Shown: positions 9,253 to 17,422 of the stretch, one piece after another
Numbering within the stretch: the stretch's first letter is position 1
Layout: every line of letters begins with the position of its first letter
DNA from: Mesorhizobium sp. 131-2-1
GTDB lineage: Bacteria; Pseudomonadota; Alphaproteobacteria; Rhizobiales; Rhizobiaceae
Assembly (NCBI RefSeq): GCF_016756535.1
Contig: NZ_AP023247.1
Span: forward strand, 5,580,501 to 5,644,500
Length of the DNA stretch: 64,000 nucleotides
Direction: 5' to 3'
Made by a program: the position numbers and the translations under genes
Notes under the pieces: generated by a model
Told to the model about the DNA's origin: nothing
What the model saw: only the letters and a program-made list of their open reading frames with translations
Database searches by the model: none

Positions 9253-9963
9253 CTACCCTGCCCGAGCGGCGTTGCGCGCGCGCATGTGTTCGAGGACATG
9301 CCGCCCGGAGCCCTCGACATGGCGTGCAATGAGTTCGGCTGCCTCGTCGGCATTTCCCGCCTTTACATGCGCGATGAGCTCGCGGTGCTCGCGCAGGATC
9401 GCGGCACGCCGGGCGAGCGTGAAATTGAAACGCCGGCTCACGGCGCGCAGCACTTCGCGATGCTTCCACCAAAGCTCGGCGGCATGGCGGTTGTAGTGCC
9501 TCTGGTACATCACGGTGTGGAAGGCGGTATCCAGCTCGCTGTGCCTGAACGTGTCGGCAAAGTTGTTCTCTTCGATCAGGCCCTGGATACGTTCGAGTTC
9601 GGCAATGTCCTCGACGGTAGCCATATTCACGAACCATCGCGTCAGTGCCGGCTCGATCAGGACTCCGATCTCGTAGATATCCCGGACAAAATCCTGGTCT
9701 ATAGGCCGGACGCGCGCGCCTCGGTTGGGAACGAAGGTGACAAAGCCCTCGCCGCGCAACAGCTGCAGAGCTTCGCGCACGGGGTTGGTCGAGGTGCCGT
9801 GACGCCGGGCGAGATCGGTGACCACAAGGCGTTCGTTGGCCGCGAGCCGTCCTTCGATGATGTCTTCCCTGATCAGTTGATAAAGCGAGGCGCCCTCGCT
9901 GGAGGCCCCGAGAGCGTCAATCCCTTCGGGTGGTTCCGCTTTGAAATCGCTTGTTTCTGCCAA
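9253..9963 (-). CDS. GntR-family regulator with FCD ligand domain
   Basis: This regulator of about 236 residues has an N-terminal winged helix-turn-helix (DLARRHGTSTNPVREALQLLRGEGFV). Its C-terminal all-helical FCD domain contains the Asp/His metal positions (SELDTAFH, REHRELIAH, ARHVEGSGRH). FCD-type GntR proteins are usually repressors released by an acidic metabolite. A longer TTG start at 9981 exists, but TTG at 9963 has GGGGAG six bases upstream and is preferred. It is divergent from the sugar ABC importer, and the shared intergenic region contains palindromic sequence, so it probably controls both directions. Confidence 0.87.
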   Translation of the reverse strand: MAETSDFKAEPPEGIDALGASSEGASLYQLIREDIIEGRLAANERLVVTDLARRHGTSTNPVREALQLLRGEGFVTFVPNRGARVRPIDQDFVRDIYEIGVLIEPALTRWFVNMATVEDIAELERIQGLIEENNFADTFRHSELDTAFHTVMYQRHYNRHAAELWWKHREVLRAVSRRFNFTLARRAAILREHRELIAHVKAGNADEAAELIARHVEGSGRHVLEHMRARNAARAG

Positions 9964-10013
9964 GGCCCGCTCCCCATTCAATACACATTTTGACCGATAT
10001 CACGCACGGTTCC

Positions 10014-10035
10014 GATAAACAATGTATGATTTATC
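10014..10035. promoter_or_regulatory. Candidate GntR operator in the divergent promoter region
   Basis: GATAAA and TTTATC form an inverted repeat with a 10-base AT-rich centre (CAATGTATGA). It lies directly before a TTGACA (10039-10044) that could be the -35 box of the importer operon. A second AT-rich ACGTAC-centred stretch lies at 10061-10072. The position between divergent gntR and the importer fits autoregulation. The repeat is imperfect, so this is tentative. Confidence 0.4.
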
Positions 10036-10174
10036 GCGTTGACAGACAATCCGCGATCTGAAAACGTACAAAATGCTCGAAGGGATACATTTGAACGAGA
10101 TATCCCATGGCCGACGAGCAAAGACCGCTCGCCTCGATGCTGAGCGGCATGGGAGAGAAACCTGGAGGATACCT

Positions 10175-11656
10175 ATGACGAGGATTACACTCGGCGGTGC
10201 CGTCCTGCGCGGCACTGTCTCCATTGCACTAGTGGCATCGTTGATGTCCGCGCCGGCGCTCGGTGCGGCGCCGGTCGATCTGAGCAAGTGGTCGCCGGAA
10301 TATGTGCGCTCCATTGCGGGCACACAGGAATTTGACACCGCGGCCGATTGCGGCAAGGTCACCCCGCTCGACTACAAGGGGCGACTGACGTTCTGGTATC
10401 AGGGCGTGTTCGAGGGCGACCCCGATCTCCTGCGCCAGTACTACAAGGATTTCTTCGAGACCTTCCGCAAGACCTATCCGAACATCCAGCTCGAGGAACA
10501 AGCCCTCACCTATAACGATCTCCTGGACAAGTTCCGCACGGCGCTCCTTGGCAATGCGGCGCCGATGGCGGTCCGCCTGCAAATCCTGGGTGGCACCGAG
10601 TTCGCATCGAAGGGCTATCTGCAGCCGCTCAAGCCTGAGGATGTCGGGTATTCGACCGAGGATTTCTGGCCCGGCGCGATGAAGGCCGTGACCTGGGACG
10701 GCGTGACCTACGGCATCCCAACCAACAATGAAACGATGGCGTTCATCTGGAATGCCGACATCTTCAAGCGCGCAGGTCTCGATCCGGACAAGGCTCCGGC
10801 AACCTGGGACGACGTCGTGAAGTACTCCAAGCAAATTCACGACAAGCTCGGCATTGCCGGTTATGGCCTCGTGGCTCGCAAGAATGCCGGCAATACCCCG
10901 TACCGCTTCATGCCTCAATTGTGGGCCTATGGCGGCGGCGTCTTCGACGAAGCCACGGCGAACCCGACCTATAAGGAGATCGAGCTCGCCAGCCCGCAGA
11001 GCAAGGCGGCGCTGCAAGCCTCTTACGACATGTATGTCCGCGACAAGTCGGTTCCGGTTTCGGCGCTCACCAACCAGCAGGCCGACAACCAGCCGCTGTT
11101 CCTCGCCGGCCAGCTCGGCATGATGATCTCGCACCCGTCCGACTACAACGTCATGCTCGACCTGCAGAAGAAGGCGACCGGCACCGACAAGGACAAGGCG
11201 CAGACCGTCATCGACAACATGCGCTACGGCCTGATTCCGACCGGCCCCGACGGCAAGCGCGCCGTCGTGTTCGGCGGCTCGAACATCCACATCCTGAAGC
11301 CCGAATATGTCGAGGGCGGCAAGGTGGATGAGCCGGCTGCGAAGGCCATCATCTGCATGTGGACCAGCCCTGAATGGTCGCTGAAGATGGCCTACGCCGG
11401 CTCGAACCCGGGCAACCTCAACGGCTTCAAGACCAAATGGATGAAGGAGCGTCTGGACAGCATCAAGTTCCTCGACGTCACCACCTCGATGCTGCCATAC
11501 GGTATCCCGTTCCCGGCGCTGCCGCAGTCCCCCGAGATCATGAACATCATCGTCCCGGACATGCTGCAGAACGCACTGACCGGAGCAATGACCGTCGACC
11601 AGGCAGCGGACGACGCGGCCAAGAAGGTGAAAGACCTGATGGGCGGCGGACTCTAG
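10175..11656 (+). CDS. Extracellular solute-binding protein of a sugar ABC importer (family 1)
   Basis: This 493-residue precursor is a periplasmic binding protein for a CUT1-type sugar ABC transporter. A classic signal peptide runs from MTRITLGG through the hydrophobic VSIALVASL stretch to a cleavage site near APALGA. The frame is open further upstream to 10073, but the ATG at 10175 has a perfect GGAGGA ribosome site and places the signal peptide at the start. The mature part has the TFWYQG strand and the YGIPTNNETMAFIWNADIFKRAGLDP segment typical of maltose-binding-like proteins. It is the first gene of an operon with two permeases and an ATPase, followed by catabolic genes, so its ligand is probably the pathway substrate or a glycoside of it. 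Confidence 0.9.
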   Translation: MTRITLGGAVLRGTVSIALVASLMSAPALGAAPVDLSKWSPEYVRSIAGTQEFDTAADCGKVTPLDYKGRLTFWYQGVFEGDPDLLRQYYKDFFETFRKTYPNIQLEEQALTYNDLLDKFRTALLGNAAPMAVRLQILGGTEFASKGYLQPLKPEDVGYSTEDFWPGAMKAVTWDGVTYGIPTNNETMAFIWNADIFKRAGLDPDKAPATWDDVVKYSKQIHDKLGIAGYGLVARKNAGNTPYRFMPQLWAYGGGVFDEATANPTYKEIELASPQSKAALQASYDMYVRDKSVPVSALTNQQADNQPLFLAGQLGMMISHPSDYNVMLDLQKKATGTDKDKAQTVIDNMRYGLIPTGPDGKRAVVFGGSNIHILKPEYVEGGKVDEPAAKAIICMWTSPEWSLKMAYAGSNPGNLNGFKTKWMKERLDSIKFLDVTTSMLPYGIPFPALPQSPEIMNIIVPDMLQNALTGAMTVDQAADDAAKKVKDLMGGGL

Positions 11657-11676
11657 CCGAAGCCTGACCCGATCTT

Positions 11677-11703
11677 GCCGGCTGCGCCGAGAGCGCAGCC
11701 GGC
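11677..11703 (+). terminator. Stem-loop between binding protein and permease genes (attenuator-like)
   Basis: A perfect 11-bp stem, GCCGGCTGCGC / GCGCAGCCGGC, has a 5-base loop and no U-run. Such hairpins after binding-protein genes commonly stabilise the upstream mRNA part so that the binding protein is made in excess over the permeases. A TTG start of the following frame falls inside this hairpin, which argues against that start. Confidence 0.6.
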
Positions 11704-11731
11704 TCGTTCCGAAAAACAAGGGCACGCCAAA

Positions 11732-12679
11732 GTGACGATCGTGGCCGGCAAGACCGGGGCTCGGCAGAGATTGCGACCCCTGCTGCGGAAGGTTTGGGAG
11801 CATCGCGCTGACTATGCGTACGTGCTTCCTGCGATTGCCGTGATGCTCATCGTCATCGCCTATCCAATCTATTACACGATCGAGCTGTCGTTCTTCAACA
11901 CGCCGCCTGGCCTGCAGCTCCGCGACAAGATCTTCGTCGGCTTCGGCAACTACACTTCCATCCTCACCAGCCCGGTGTTCTGGAAGGTCACCTCCAACAC
12001 CCTTATCTGGACACTGGCATCCACCTTCATCTCCTTCGTCCTGGGATTTGCCTGCGCGCTGGCGCTCCATCGCGAGTTTGTCGGCCGGGGCGTGCTGCGC
12101 GCCATCCTGATCATTCCCTGGGTCATCAGCGCGGTCGCCGCATCCTATATCTGGAAGTGGATCTACCATTCGGACTTTGGGATCATCGGCGCGGTGCTGG
12201 TCGGCCTCGGATTGGCCGACCGGCCGCCGAATTTCATCGACAGCGTCAGCACGGTGCTGCCCTCCCTGATCGTCGTCAATATCTGGCGGGAGTTTCCGTT
12301 CGCCATGATCATGATGATGGCCGGTCTTCAGACAGTCCCCGAGCAGTTGTTGCGCGCCGCAAAAGTCGACGGGGCCAATGCATGGCAGCGCTTCTGGCAC
12401 GTCACCTTCCCGCATTTGAGAAACGTCTCTACGGTGACGATCCTGTTGCTGGCGGTGGCCAACTTCAACTCCTTCATCATCCCCTGGATCATGACCGGCG
12501 GCGGGCCGTCGAACGCATCGCACATCTGGATCACCCACATCTATGAGCTCGCTTTCGGCCGGCAGCGCTGGGGGGTGGCATCGGCCTATTCGGTGCTTCT
12601 TTTCCTCATCCTGATGACGCTCGGCTACTTCTACGTCCGTGCGCTAAGCGGCAACGAACGGAAGGATGCAAGCGCATGA
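11732..12679 (+). CDS. Sugar ABC transporter permease (MalF/UgpA-like)
   Basis: This protein of about 315 residues has six predicted membrane segments (first at YVLPAIAVMLIVIAYPIYYTI). The EAA cytoplasmic loop, EQLLRAAKVDGANAWQRFWHVTFPHL, docks on the ATPase. GTG at 11732 is chosen because an AAGGG lies nine bases upstream. The open frame reaches TTG 11675, but that start lies in a hairpin and lacks a ribosome site. The gene ends with a 4-base ATGA overlap with the second permease. Together they form the membrane heterodimer of a CUT1 sugar importer. Confidence 0.9.
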   Translation: MTIVAGKTGARQRLRPLLRKVWEHRADYAYVLPAIAVMLIVIAYPIYYTIELSFFNTPPGLQLRDKIFVGFGNYTSILTSPVFWKVTSNTLIWTLASTFISFVLGFACALALHREFVGRGVLRAILIIPWVISAVAASYIWKWIYHSDFGIIGAVLVGLGLADRPPNFIDSVSTVLPSLIVVNIWREFPFAMIMMMAGLQTVPEQLLRAAKVDGANAWQRFWHVTFPHLRNVSTVTILLLAVANFNSFIIPWIMTGGGPSNASHIWITHIYELAFGRQRWGVASAYSVLLFLILMTLGYFYVRALSGNERKDASA

Positions 12680-13566
12680 GCACGATTGCCGAGATAGCCC
12701 CTCGCAGCCAGATCCGTCGACGTGCGCGCATCGACGGATGGCGGTGGGGCGGGCGCATCTTCCTTGTATTCATGCTGCTTTACACCGCGTTGCCGATGGT
12801 CTGGATGCTAATCACCTCAATCAAGTCGGGCTTTGCCGCGATGCAATTCCCGCCGCAATGGTGGCCGGACGAGCCTACCCTCGCCAGCTACCAGAAGCTG
12901 CTCGATCCGCAGAACAGTGTCGGCCAGGACTTCCTCCGCTTCTTCTGGAACAGCCTTTACGTCTCCACTGCCACCACTATCCTTTCCGTGATCGTGGCGG
13001 TTCCCGCGGCCTACGCGTTTTCGCGATTCACCTTCCCGGGCCGGAACTTCCTGTTCTTCGCCGTCTTGCTTCGCAACATGTTCCCGGCGGTGATCTTTCT
13101 GGTGCCGCTCTTCATCCTGATGCGCGCGATCGGGCTGGTGAACACGCATGGCTCGCTCATTCTCACCTACCTCACATTCGGCCTGCCGCTGGCAATCTGG
13201 CTGCTCAAGGGCTTCTACGACAACATCCCGGTGCAGCTCGAACAGGCGGCGCGTATCGACGGGGCGACGCGGTTCCAGGCCTTTATCCTGATCGTGATGC
13301 CGCTCTCGGCGCCAGGCATCATCGCCACGGCGATCTATTCCTTCATCGGCGCGTGGAACGAGTACATCTACGCATACACCTTCCTCTCCAAGAACGAGCA
13401 GCTGACCTTGCCGGTCGGCATCCAGCGCTTCTTCTCGGAAAACACGACGGACTTTCCAGGTCTGATGGCGGCCAGCTTCATGATGAGCGTGCCGGTCGTG
13501 GTGCTGTTCCTCGTCCTGCAACGATACTTCGTACGCGCCCTTACAGAAGGCGCGGTCAAGCACTAG
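12676..13566 (+). CDS. Sugar ABC transporter permease (MalG/UgpE-like)
   Basis: This 296-residue inner-membrane protein has six membrane segments (first near [17 protein letters not shown]). It has the conserved MalG-type EAA loop [26 protein letters not shown] and the following [14 protein letters not shown] segment. It starts in the ATGA overlap with the first permease and is followed after 10 bases by the ATPase gene, so it is translationally coupled. It is the second half of the translocation pore. Confidence 0.91.
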   Translation: MSTIAEIAPRSQIRRRARIDGWRWGGRIFLVFMLLYTALPMVWMLITSIKSGFAAMQFPPQWWPDEPTLASYQKLLDPQNSVGQDFLRFFWNSLYVSTATTILSVIVAVPAAYAFSRFTFPGRNFLFFAVLLRNMFPAVIFLVPLFILMRAIGLVNTHGSLILTYLTFGLPLAIWLLKGFYDNIPVQLEQAARIDGATRFQAFILIVMPLSAPGIIATAIYSFIGAWNEYIYAYTFLSKNEQLTLPVGIQRFFSENTTDFPGLMAASFMMSVPVVVLFLVLQRYFVRALTEGAVKH

Positions 13567-13576
13567 GGAGCTGCCG

Positions 13577-14674
13577 ATGGCCCACGTGGTCCTCAAAGAT
13601 TTGATCAAGACCTATGGCAGCTTCAAAGCCGTCAACGAGGTTTCGCTGACGGTCAATGACGGCGAGTTCGTTGCGCTTGTCGGCCCTTCAGGCTGCGGCA
13701 AGACAACAACACTCAACCTCATCGCGGGCCTGATCCCGGTTACATCGGGCGACATCCGCATCGGCGACCGGGTGGTCAACGACCTCGATCCCAAGGACCG
13801 GGACATCGCAATGGTGTTCCAGAACTATGCGCTCTATCCGCAAAAGTCGGTCTATATGAACCTCGCCTTCCCGCTGCAAATGCGCAAGCTGCCCAAGAGC
13901 GAGATCGACAGGAAGGTCAGGGAAGCGGCGCGAGTGCTCGACATGACGCAGCTGCTCGAGCGCAAGCCGCGCGAACTTTCAGGCGGGCAACAGCAGCGCG
14001 TGGCCCTGGGCCGCGCCCTCGTTCGAGATCCGGCGGTGTTCCTGATGGACGAACCGCTCTCCAATCTCGACGCAAAGCTGCGCGTGCAGATGCGGTCCGA
14101 AATCAAGCGCTTCCATCAGGACCTCAAGGCGACGATCGTCTATGTGACGCACGACCAGCTGGAGGCCGTCACCATGGCAGACAGGATGGCTGTGATGAAC
14201 GGCGGCTTCCTGCAGCAATACGATTCTCCGGCGCAAGTTTTTGCGCATCCCGCCAACATGTTCGTCGCGAGCTTCGTTGGCAGTCCGGCGATGAGCCTTA
14301 TCCCGCTACAGGCATCGACGGCCAACGGCGGCAATGTGTTGACGAGTGCGGAGGGTTGGAGCCTCGCACTGTCGCAACCCAATGCGCGCAAGGTCCAACG
14401 AGCGACCTCCAGGAAGGTCGTGCTCGGTGCGCGACATTCGACGATCAAGCTGCACAAGAGCGCCGTTCCCGGCGCCATTCCGGCCAAGGCCTATACGGTG
14501 GAACCAACCGGAGACGTCACCTTCGTGCAGGCGTTTCTTTCCGGTGCCATCGTCAACATCAGCGTGTCGCCCAACATCGCCGTCACACCCGACGAGCAGA
14601 TCTGGCTCGAGTTCGACCAGGAACGCATCCACCTGTTCGACGGCGAGACGGAGATGGCCCTCGAGGCCAACTGA
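13577..14674 (+). CDS. Sugar ABC transporter ATP-binding protein (MalK/UgpC-like)
   Basis: This 365-residue ATPase has Walker [10 protein letters not shown] (about 36-44), Q-loop [10 protein letters not shown], signature [15 protein letters not shown], Walker [16 protein letters not shown] and H-loop YVTHDQLEA. The C-terminal 110 residues form the TOBE/regulatory domain found in MalK/UgpC/MsmK proteins. It follows the two permeases and precedes an enolase-superfamily gene by 31 bases, tying transport to catabolism in one operon. Confidence 0.92.
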   Translation: MAHVVLKDLIKTYGSFKAVNEVSLTVNDGEFVALVGPSGCGKTTTLNLIAGLIPVTSGDIRIGDRVVNDLDPKDRDIAMVFQNYALYPQKSVYMNLAFPLQMRKLPKSEIDRKVREAARVLDMTQLLERKPRELSGGQQQRVALGRALVRDPAVFLMDEPLSNLDAKLRVQMRSEIKRFHQDLKATIVYVTHDQLEAVTMADRMAVMNGGFLQQYDSPAQVFAHPANMFVASFVGSPAMSLIPLQASTANGGNVLTSAEGWSLALSQPNARKVQRATSRKVVLGARHSTIKLHKSAVPGAIPAKAYTVEPTGDVTFVQAFLSGAIVNISVSPNIAVTPDEQIWLEFDQERIHLFDGETEMALEAN

Positions 14675-14705
14675 GACAGGGCGGATACGCGTGGAACGAG
14701 TGTGA

Positions 14706-15869
14706 ATGATCACGAAACTCAAGATCACGGCGATCAAGCCCTATCCAGTGTGGGTGGGGACTCGCAACCAGATGCTCGTCAAGATCGAGACCGATCAGGG
14801 CATCTTTGGTTGGGGCGAGAGCGGCTTGAGCGGTCGCGAGAAGGCCGTGGCCGGCGCCATCGAGCACTATCGCGAGTTCCTTGTCGGCCACGACCCGATG
14901 CAGATCGGCCGGATCTGGCAAGAGGTCTATCGCAGCCAGTACTTTGAAGGCGGGCGCGTTCTGCAGGCGGCGATTTCAGCCATCGACATCGCCCTTCACG
15001 ACATCAAGGGCAAGGCGCTGGGGGTGCCGGTCTACGAGCTGCTGGGTGGCAAGCAGCGCGACCGCATCCCCACCTTCGCCTCGACCGGAGACGAGGCCGA
15101 GGGGGATGCTGCCATCGAACGAGCCCGCGAACTGCGCGCGCAGGGATGGCAGGCGATCCGCTTCTTCCCCGCCGGGCAAAGCAGCAGGGACTTCTTCGAG
15201 CCGCGCGAGTCGATCGGCGCTACCGCAAGGATGCTAAACAAAGCACGCGAGATGCTGGGCGACGAGGTGGTCCTCGGCATCGACTATCATCATCGGCTGT
15301 CGGTGGCCGAGGCGGCGAGCTTCTGCAACAAGCTCGGCCGCGGCGTGCTCGATTTTCTCGAGGAGCCGATACGCGACGAGACACCGGAGGCCTACGAGTC
15401 GCTGCGAACGATGACCGACATCCCATTCGCCATCGGCGAGGAATTTGCCAGCAAGTGGCAGTTCCTGCCCTATATCGAGCGCGGCATCCACCAGTTCAAC
15501 CGGATCGATGTCTGCAATGTCGGCGGGCTCACCGAAGCGATGAAAGTCGCTGGCTGGAGCGAGGCGCACTATGTGGACCTGATGCCGCACAATCCCCTTG
15601 GTCCGGTGTGCACGGCAGCGACCGTCCATCTCGCCGCCGCTGTAGCGAACTTCGCGTGGCTCGAGACCAGGGTGCCGGAAAGAAAGCTGGGCTTCGACAG
15701 TTCGGAGTTCTTCCCGGTGCAACCACAGCTCGACGGCCCCGATTATCCGGTCAGCGATCTGCCGGGGCTCGGCGTCGAGATCAACGAGGCGGCGATCCAG
15801 GCGCAGAGTTTCCGTTTCTGGGAAGCGCCCCACCTCAAGCGCCGCGATGGTTCTGTCACGAACTGGTAG
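14706..15869 (+). CDS. Mandelate racemase/muconate lactonizing enzyme family protein 4 (galactonate dehydratase-like)
   Basis: This 387-residue enolase-superfamily protein resembles D-galactonate dehydratase. It shows Asp193 and His195 in GIDYHHR, Glu219 in FLEEPI, Glu245 in IGEEF and His295 in MPHNPLGP. The strand-2 KxK is absent (QAIRFFPAG instead), as in DgoD-type dehydratases that use the two histidines. It is translated with the importer operon, 31 bases after the ATPase, and precedes the RraA-like aldolase by 23 bases. Dehydration followed by aldol cleavage of the 2-keto-3-deoxy acid is a coherent two-step pathway, by inference. Confidence 0.89.
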   Translation: MITKLKITAIKPYPVWVGTRNQMLVKIETDQGIFGWGESGLSGREKAVAGAIEHYREFLVGHDPMQIGRIWQEVYRSQYFEGGRVLQAAISAIDIALHDIKGKALGVPVYELLGGKQRDRIPTFASTGDEAEGDAAIERARELRAQGWQAIRFFPAGQSSRDFFEPRESIGATARMLNKAREMLGDEVVLGIDYHHRLSVAEAASFCNKLGRGVLDFLEEPIRDETPEAYESLRTMTDIPFAIGEEFASKWQFLPYIERGIHQFNRIDVCNVGGLTEAMKVAGWSEAHYVDLMPHNPLGPVCTAATVHLAAAVANFAWLETRVPERKLGFDSSEFFPVQPQLDGPDYPVSDLPGLGVEINEAAIQAQSFRFWEAPHLKRRDGSVTNW

Positions 15870-15892
15870 CTCGATTTCAACCGGAGTCCACC

Positions 15893-16627
15893 ATGACGCA
15901 TACCCCCGATATCACCCGGCCGTCCAAGGACCTGATCGACGCGCTAAAGGAGATCGGCGCCGCGACGGTTGCCGGCACGCTTGGCCACATGGGCTTCCGC
16001 AATCCGCATATGGTCGGTCCGGTGGCGCAGAACCACGGCAAATCGATCGTCGGGCCGGCGCTGACGCTGCAGTTCCTGCCGCAGCGGCCCGACCTCTTCA
16101 ACGAGGGAGAATATGCCGATCCAGAGACACAACTGCACCGGCACGTGCTCTACCACGCTCAGGAGGGCGATGTGGTCGTGGTCGACGCGCGCGGTGACAT
16201 GAGTTCGGGTGTCTTCGGCGATATGATGTCGACCTATTTCAAGGGCAGAGGCGGCGCGGGCATCGTCATCGATGGATGCATGCGCGACCGGCCTAATGTC
16301 GAAAAGCTCGATCTGCCGCTATGGCTGCGCGGCTGGACGCCCAACTACCATGTGCAGACCAGCATCTATCCCAATGCCATCAATGTTCCGATTGCCTGCG
16401 GTGGTGTCACGGTGATCCCCGGCGACATCATCGTTGCCGACGATGACGGGGCGGTGGTGGTCCCCGTCACAATGGCCCCGAAGGTCATCGAAGAGGCGCA
16501 GAAGCATCACGATTGGGAGGAATTCTCGCGAGAAAAGCTCATGCAGGGCGGGTCGTTGCAACGCTATTATCCGCTGCATGACGATGCCCGCGGGGAATAC
16601 GAGGAGTGGCGAAAGGCCAAATCTTGA
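15893..16627 (+). CDS. RraA-like / 4-hydroxy-4-methyl-2-oxoglutarate aldolase family protein
   Basis: This 244-residue protein has the RraA/HMG-aldolase fold motifs: SGVFGDMMSTYFKGRGGAGIVIDGCMRD (Gly-Asp and Arg-Asp of the active site) and the C-terminal PGDIIVADDDGAVVVP. The ATG at 15893 has GGAG six bases upstream; the same frame is open far upstream only as a shadow of the enolase gene. Family members are metal-dependent aldolases or oxaloacetate decarboxylases acting on 2-keto acids; the RNase E inhibitor role applies only to a subset. As last gene of the operon it is a good candidate for cleaving the dehydratase product into pyruvate and an aldehyde (inference). Confidence 0.87.
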   Translation: MTHTPDITRPSKDLIDALKEIGAATVAGTLGHMGFRNPHMVGPVAQNHGKSIVGPALTLQFLPQRPDLFNEGEYADPETQLHRHVLYHAQEGDVVVVDARGDMSSGVFGDMMSTYFKGRGGAGIVIDGCMRDRPNVEKLDLPLWLRGWTPNYHVQTSIYPNAINVPIACGGVTVIPGDIIVADDDGAVVVPVTMAPKVIEEAQKHHDWEEFSREKLMQGGSLQRYYPLHDDARGEYEEWRKAKS

Positions 16628-16716
16628 TAGACGGGGCGCTGGCTGTTTCTTGCTACACGTGTAGTTTTTGAACGGACAAGTAAGCGAGGCTCATTCCGAC
16701 TTTGCCAGCCTTGGTG

Positions 16717-17322
16717 TCAGATCGGAAGATTGCGGCGTTGTGGACCAAAAACGGTAGCGGAGGCGATGTCCTTGAACCGTCTCAGCGGCTCGTCTGAACG
16801 CTCCACTTTCATGCGCAGGATCGCGCCTTCCCAGGAGGCAAGGAGAAACTCCGCCAGGTCCCCTGGAGTGAACGTGCTGTCAATTTCCCCGGCAGCCTGG
16901 GCCTCCGCGATGCACTCGCTAAAGGGCCGAAGCCACTCCCTGTAGATCGTGATGAGATGTTGGCGCAGCGGCTCGCTCTCCTGGACCACTTCCAGGCTGA
17001 AGTCGCCGATTAGACAGCCCCTCACATAGCCATCGGCAGCAAGCCGGTCCGAGATGATGTCCAGGTACCGCAGCAGTCGCTCCCGGGGCGCAAGACCAGC
17101 GTCAAGGAGGGATTGGGATATCCGCTCCTGGATCGAGGCGAAGTACAGGTTCAAAACCTCGGCGGCGAAATCCTCTTTTGATCGGAAGTGGTTCGTAAAC
17201 GAACCCTGGGCAACCCCGGCCTCCGCAACGACATCCCTCACGCCGGCGCCGTGATAGCCCTGGCGGAACATCACGGTCAGGCCAGCTTCGACAAGCTTGC
17301 TTCTTGCGGACGGTTTGGGCAT
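16717..17322 (-). CDS. TetR-family transcriptional repressor
   Basis: This 201-residue repressor has an N-terminal TetR helix-turn-helix (VRDVVAEAGVAQGSFTNHFRSKEDFAAEVL) and a helical ligand domain. The frame extends to ATG 17370, but starting at MPKPSARSKLVEAG (17322) gives the normal family N-terminus and leaves both operator-like sequences outside the gene. It is divergent from the dehalogenase-like gene, with a perfect palindrome between them, so it most likely represses itself and that gene. The inducer is presumably a substrate or product of the hydrolase. Confidence 0.88.
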   Translation of the reverse strand: MPKPSARSKLVEAGLTVMFRQGYHGAGVRDVVAEAGVAQGSFTNHFRSKEDFAAEVLNLYFASIQERISQSLLDAGLAPRERLLRYLDIISDRLAADGYVRGCLIGDFSLEVVQESEPLRQHLITIYREWLRPFSECIAEAQAAGEIDSTFTPGDLAEFLLASWEGAILRMKVERSDEPLRRFKDIASATVFGPQRRNLPI

Positions 17323-17330
17323 GCCTGGTA

Positions 17331-17349
17331 AACTACGTACGACCGTATT
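17331..17349. promoter_or_regulatory. Second, imperfect TetR-type operator
   Basis: Read on the minus strand, this stretch matches 15 of 18 positions of the AATACGTACGTACGTATT core found at 17372-17389. It lies just upstream of the preferred tetR start, so binding would block tetR transcription or its start region. The similarity was assessed by eye. Confidence 0.5.
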
Positions 17350-17370
17350 TTTGTCAAGCTCGATTGACAT

Positions 17371-17390
17371 TAATACGTACGTACGTATTA
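17371..17390. promoter_or_regulatory. 20-bp perfect palindrome, probable TetR operator
   Basis: TAATACGTAC followed by its exact reverse complement GTACGTATTA forms a 20-bp uninterrupted palindrome made of repeating ACGT units. It sits between tetR and the divergent dehalogenase-like gene, 33 bases before the latter's ATG. Palindrome size and position are typical of TetR operators. Confidence 0.75.
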
Positions 17391-17422
17391 TCGCTGATTG
17401 AGCGAACTTAGTGGAGGAAGTG

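Noticed and set aside
7843..9993. 716-codon plus-strand frame
   Set aside because: Antisense to an enolase-superfamily gene and the GntR gene, both with clear motifs.
10229..12538. 769-codon minus-strand frame across the importer genes
   Set aside because: Opposite to well-supported binding protein and permease genes; the translation has no recognisable domain and an Arg/Asp/His-rich composition typical of shadows.
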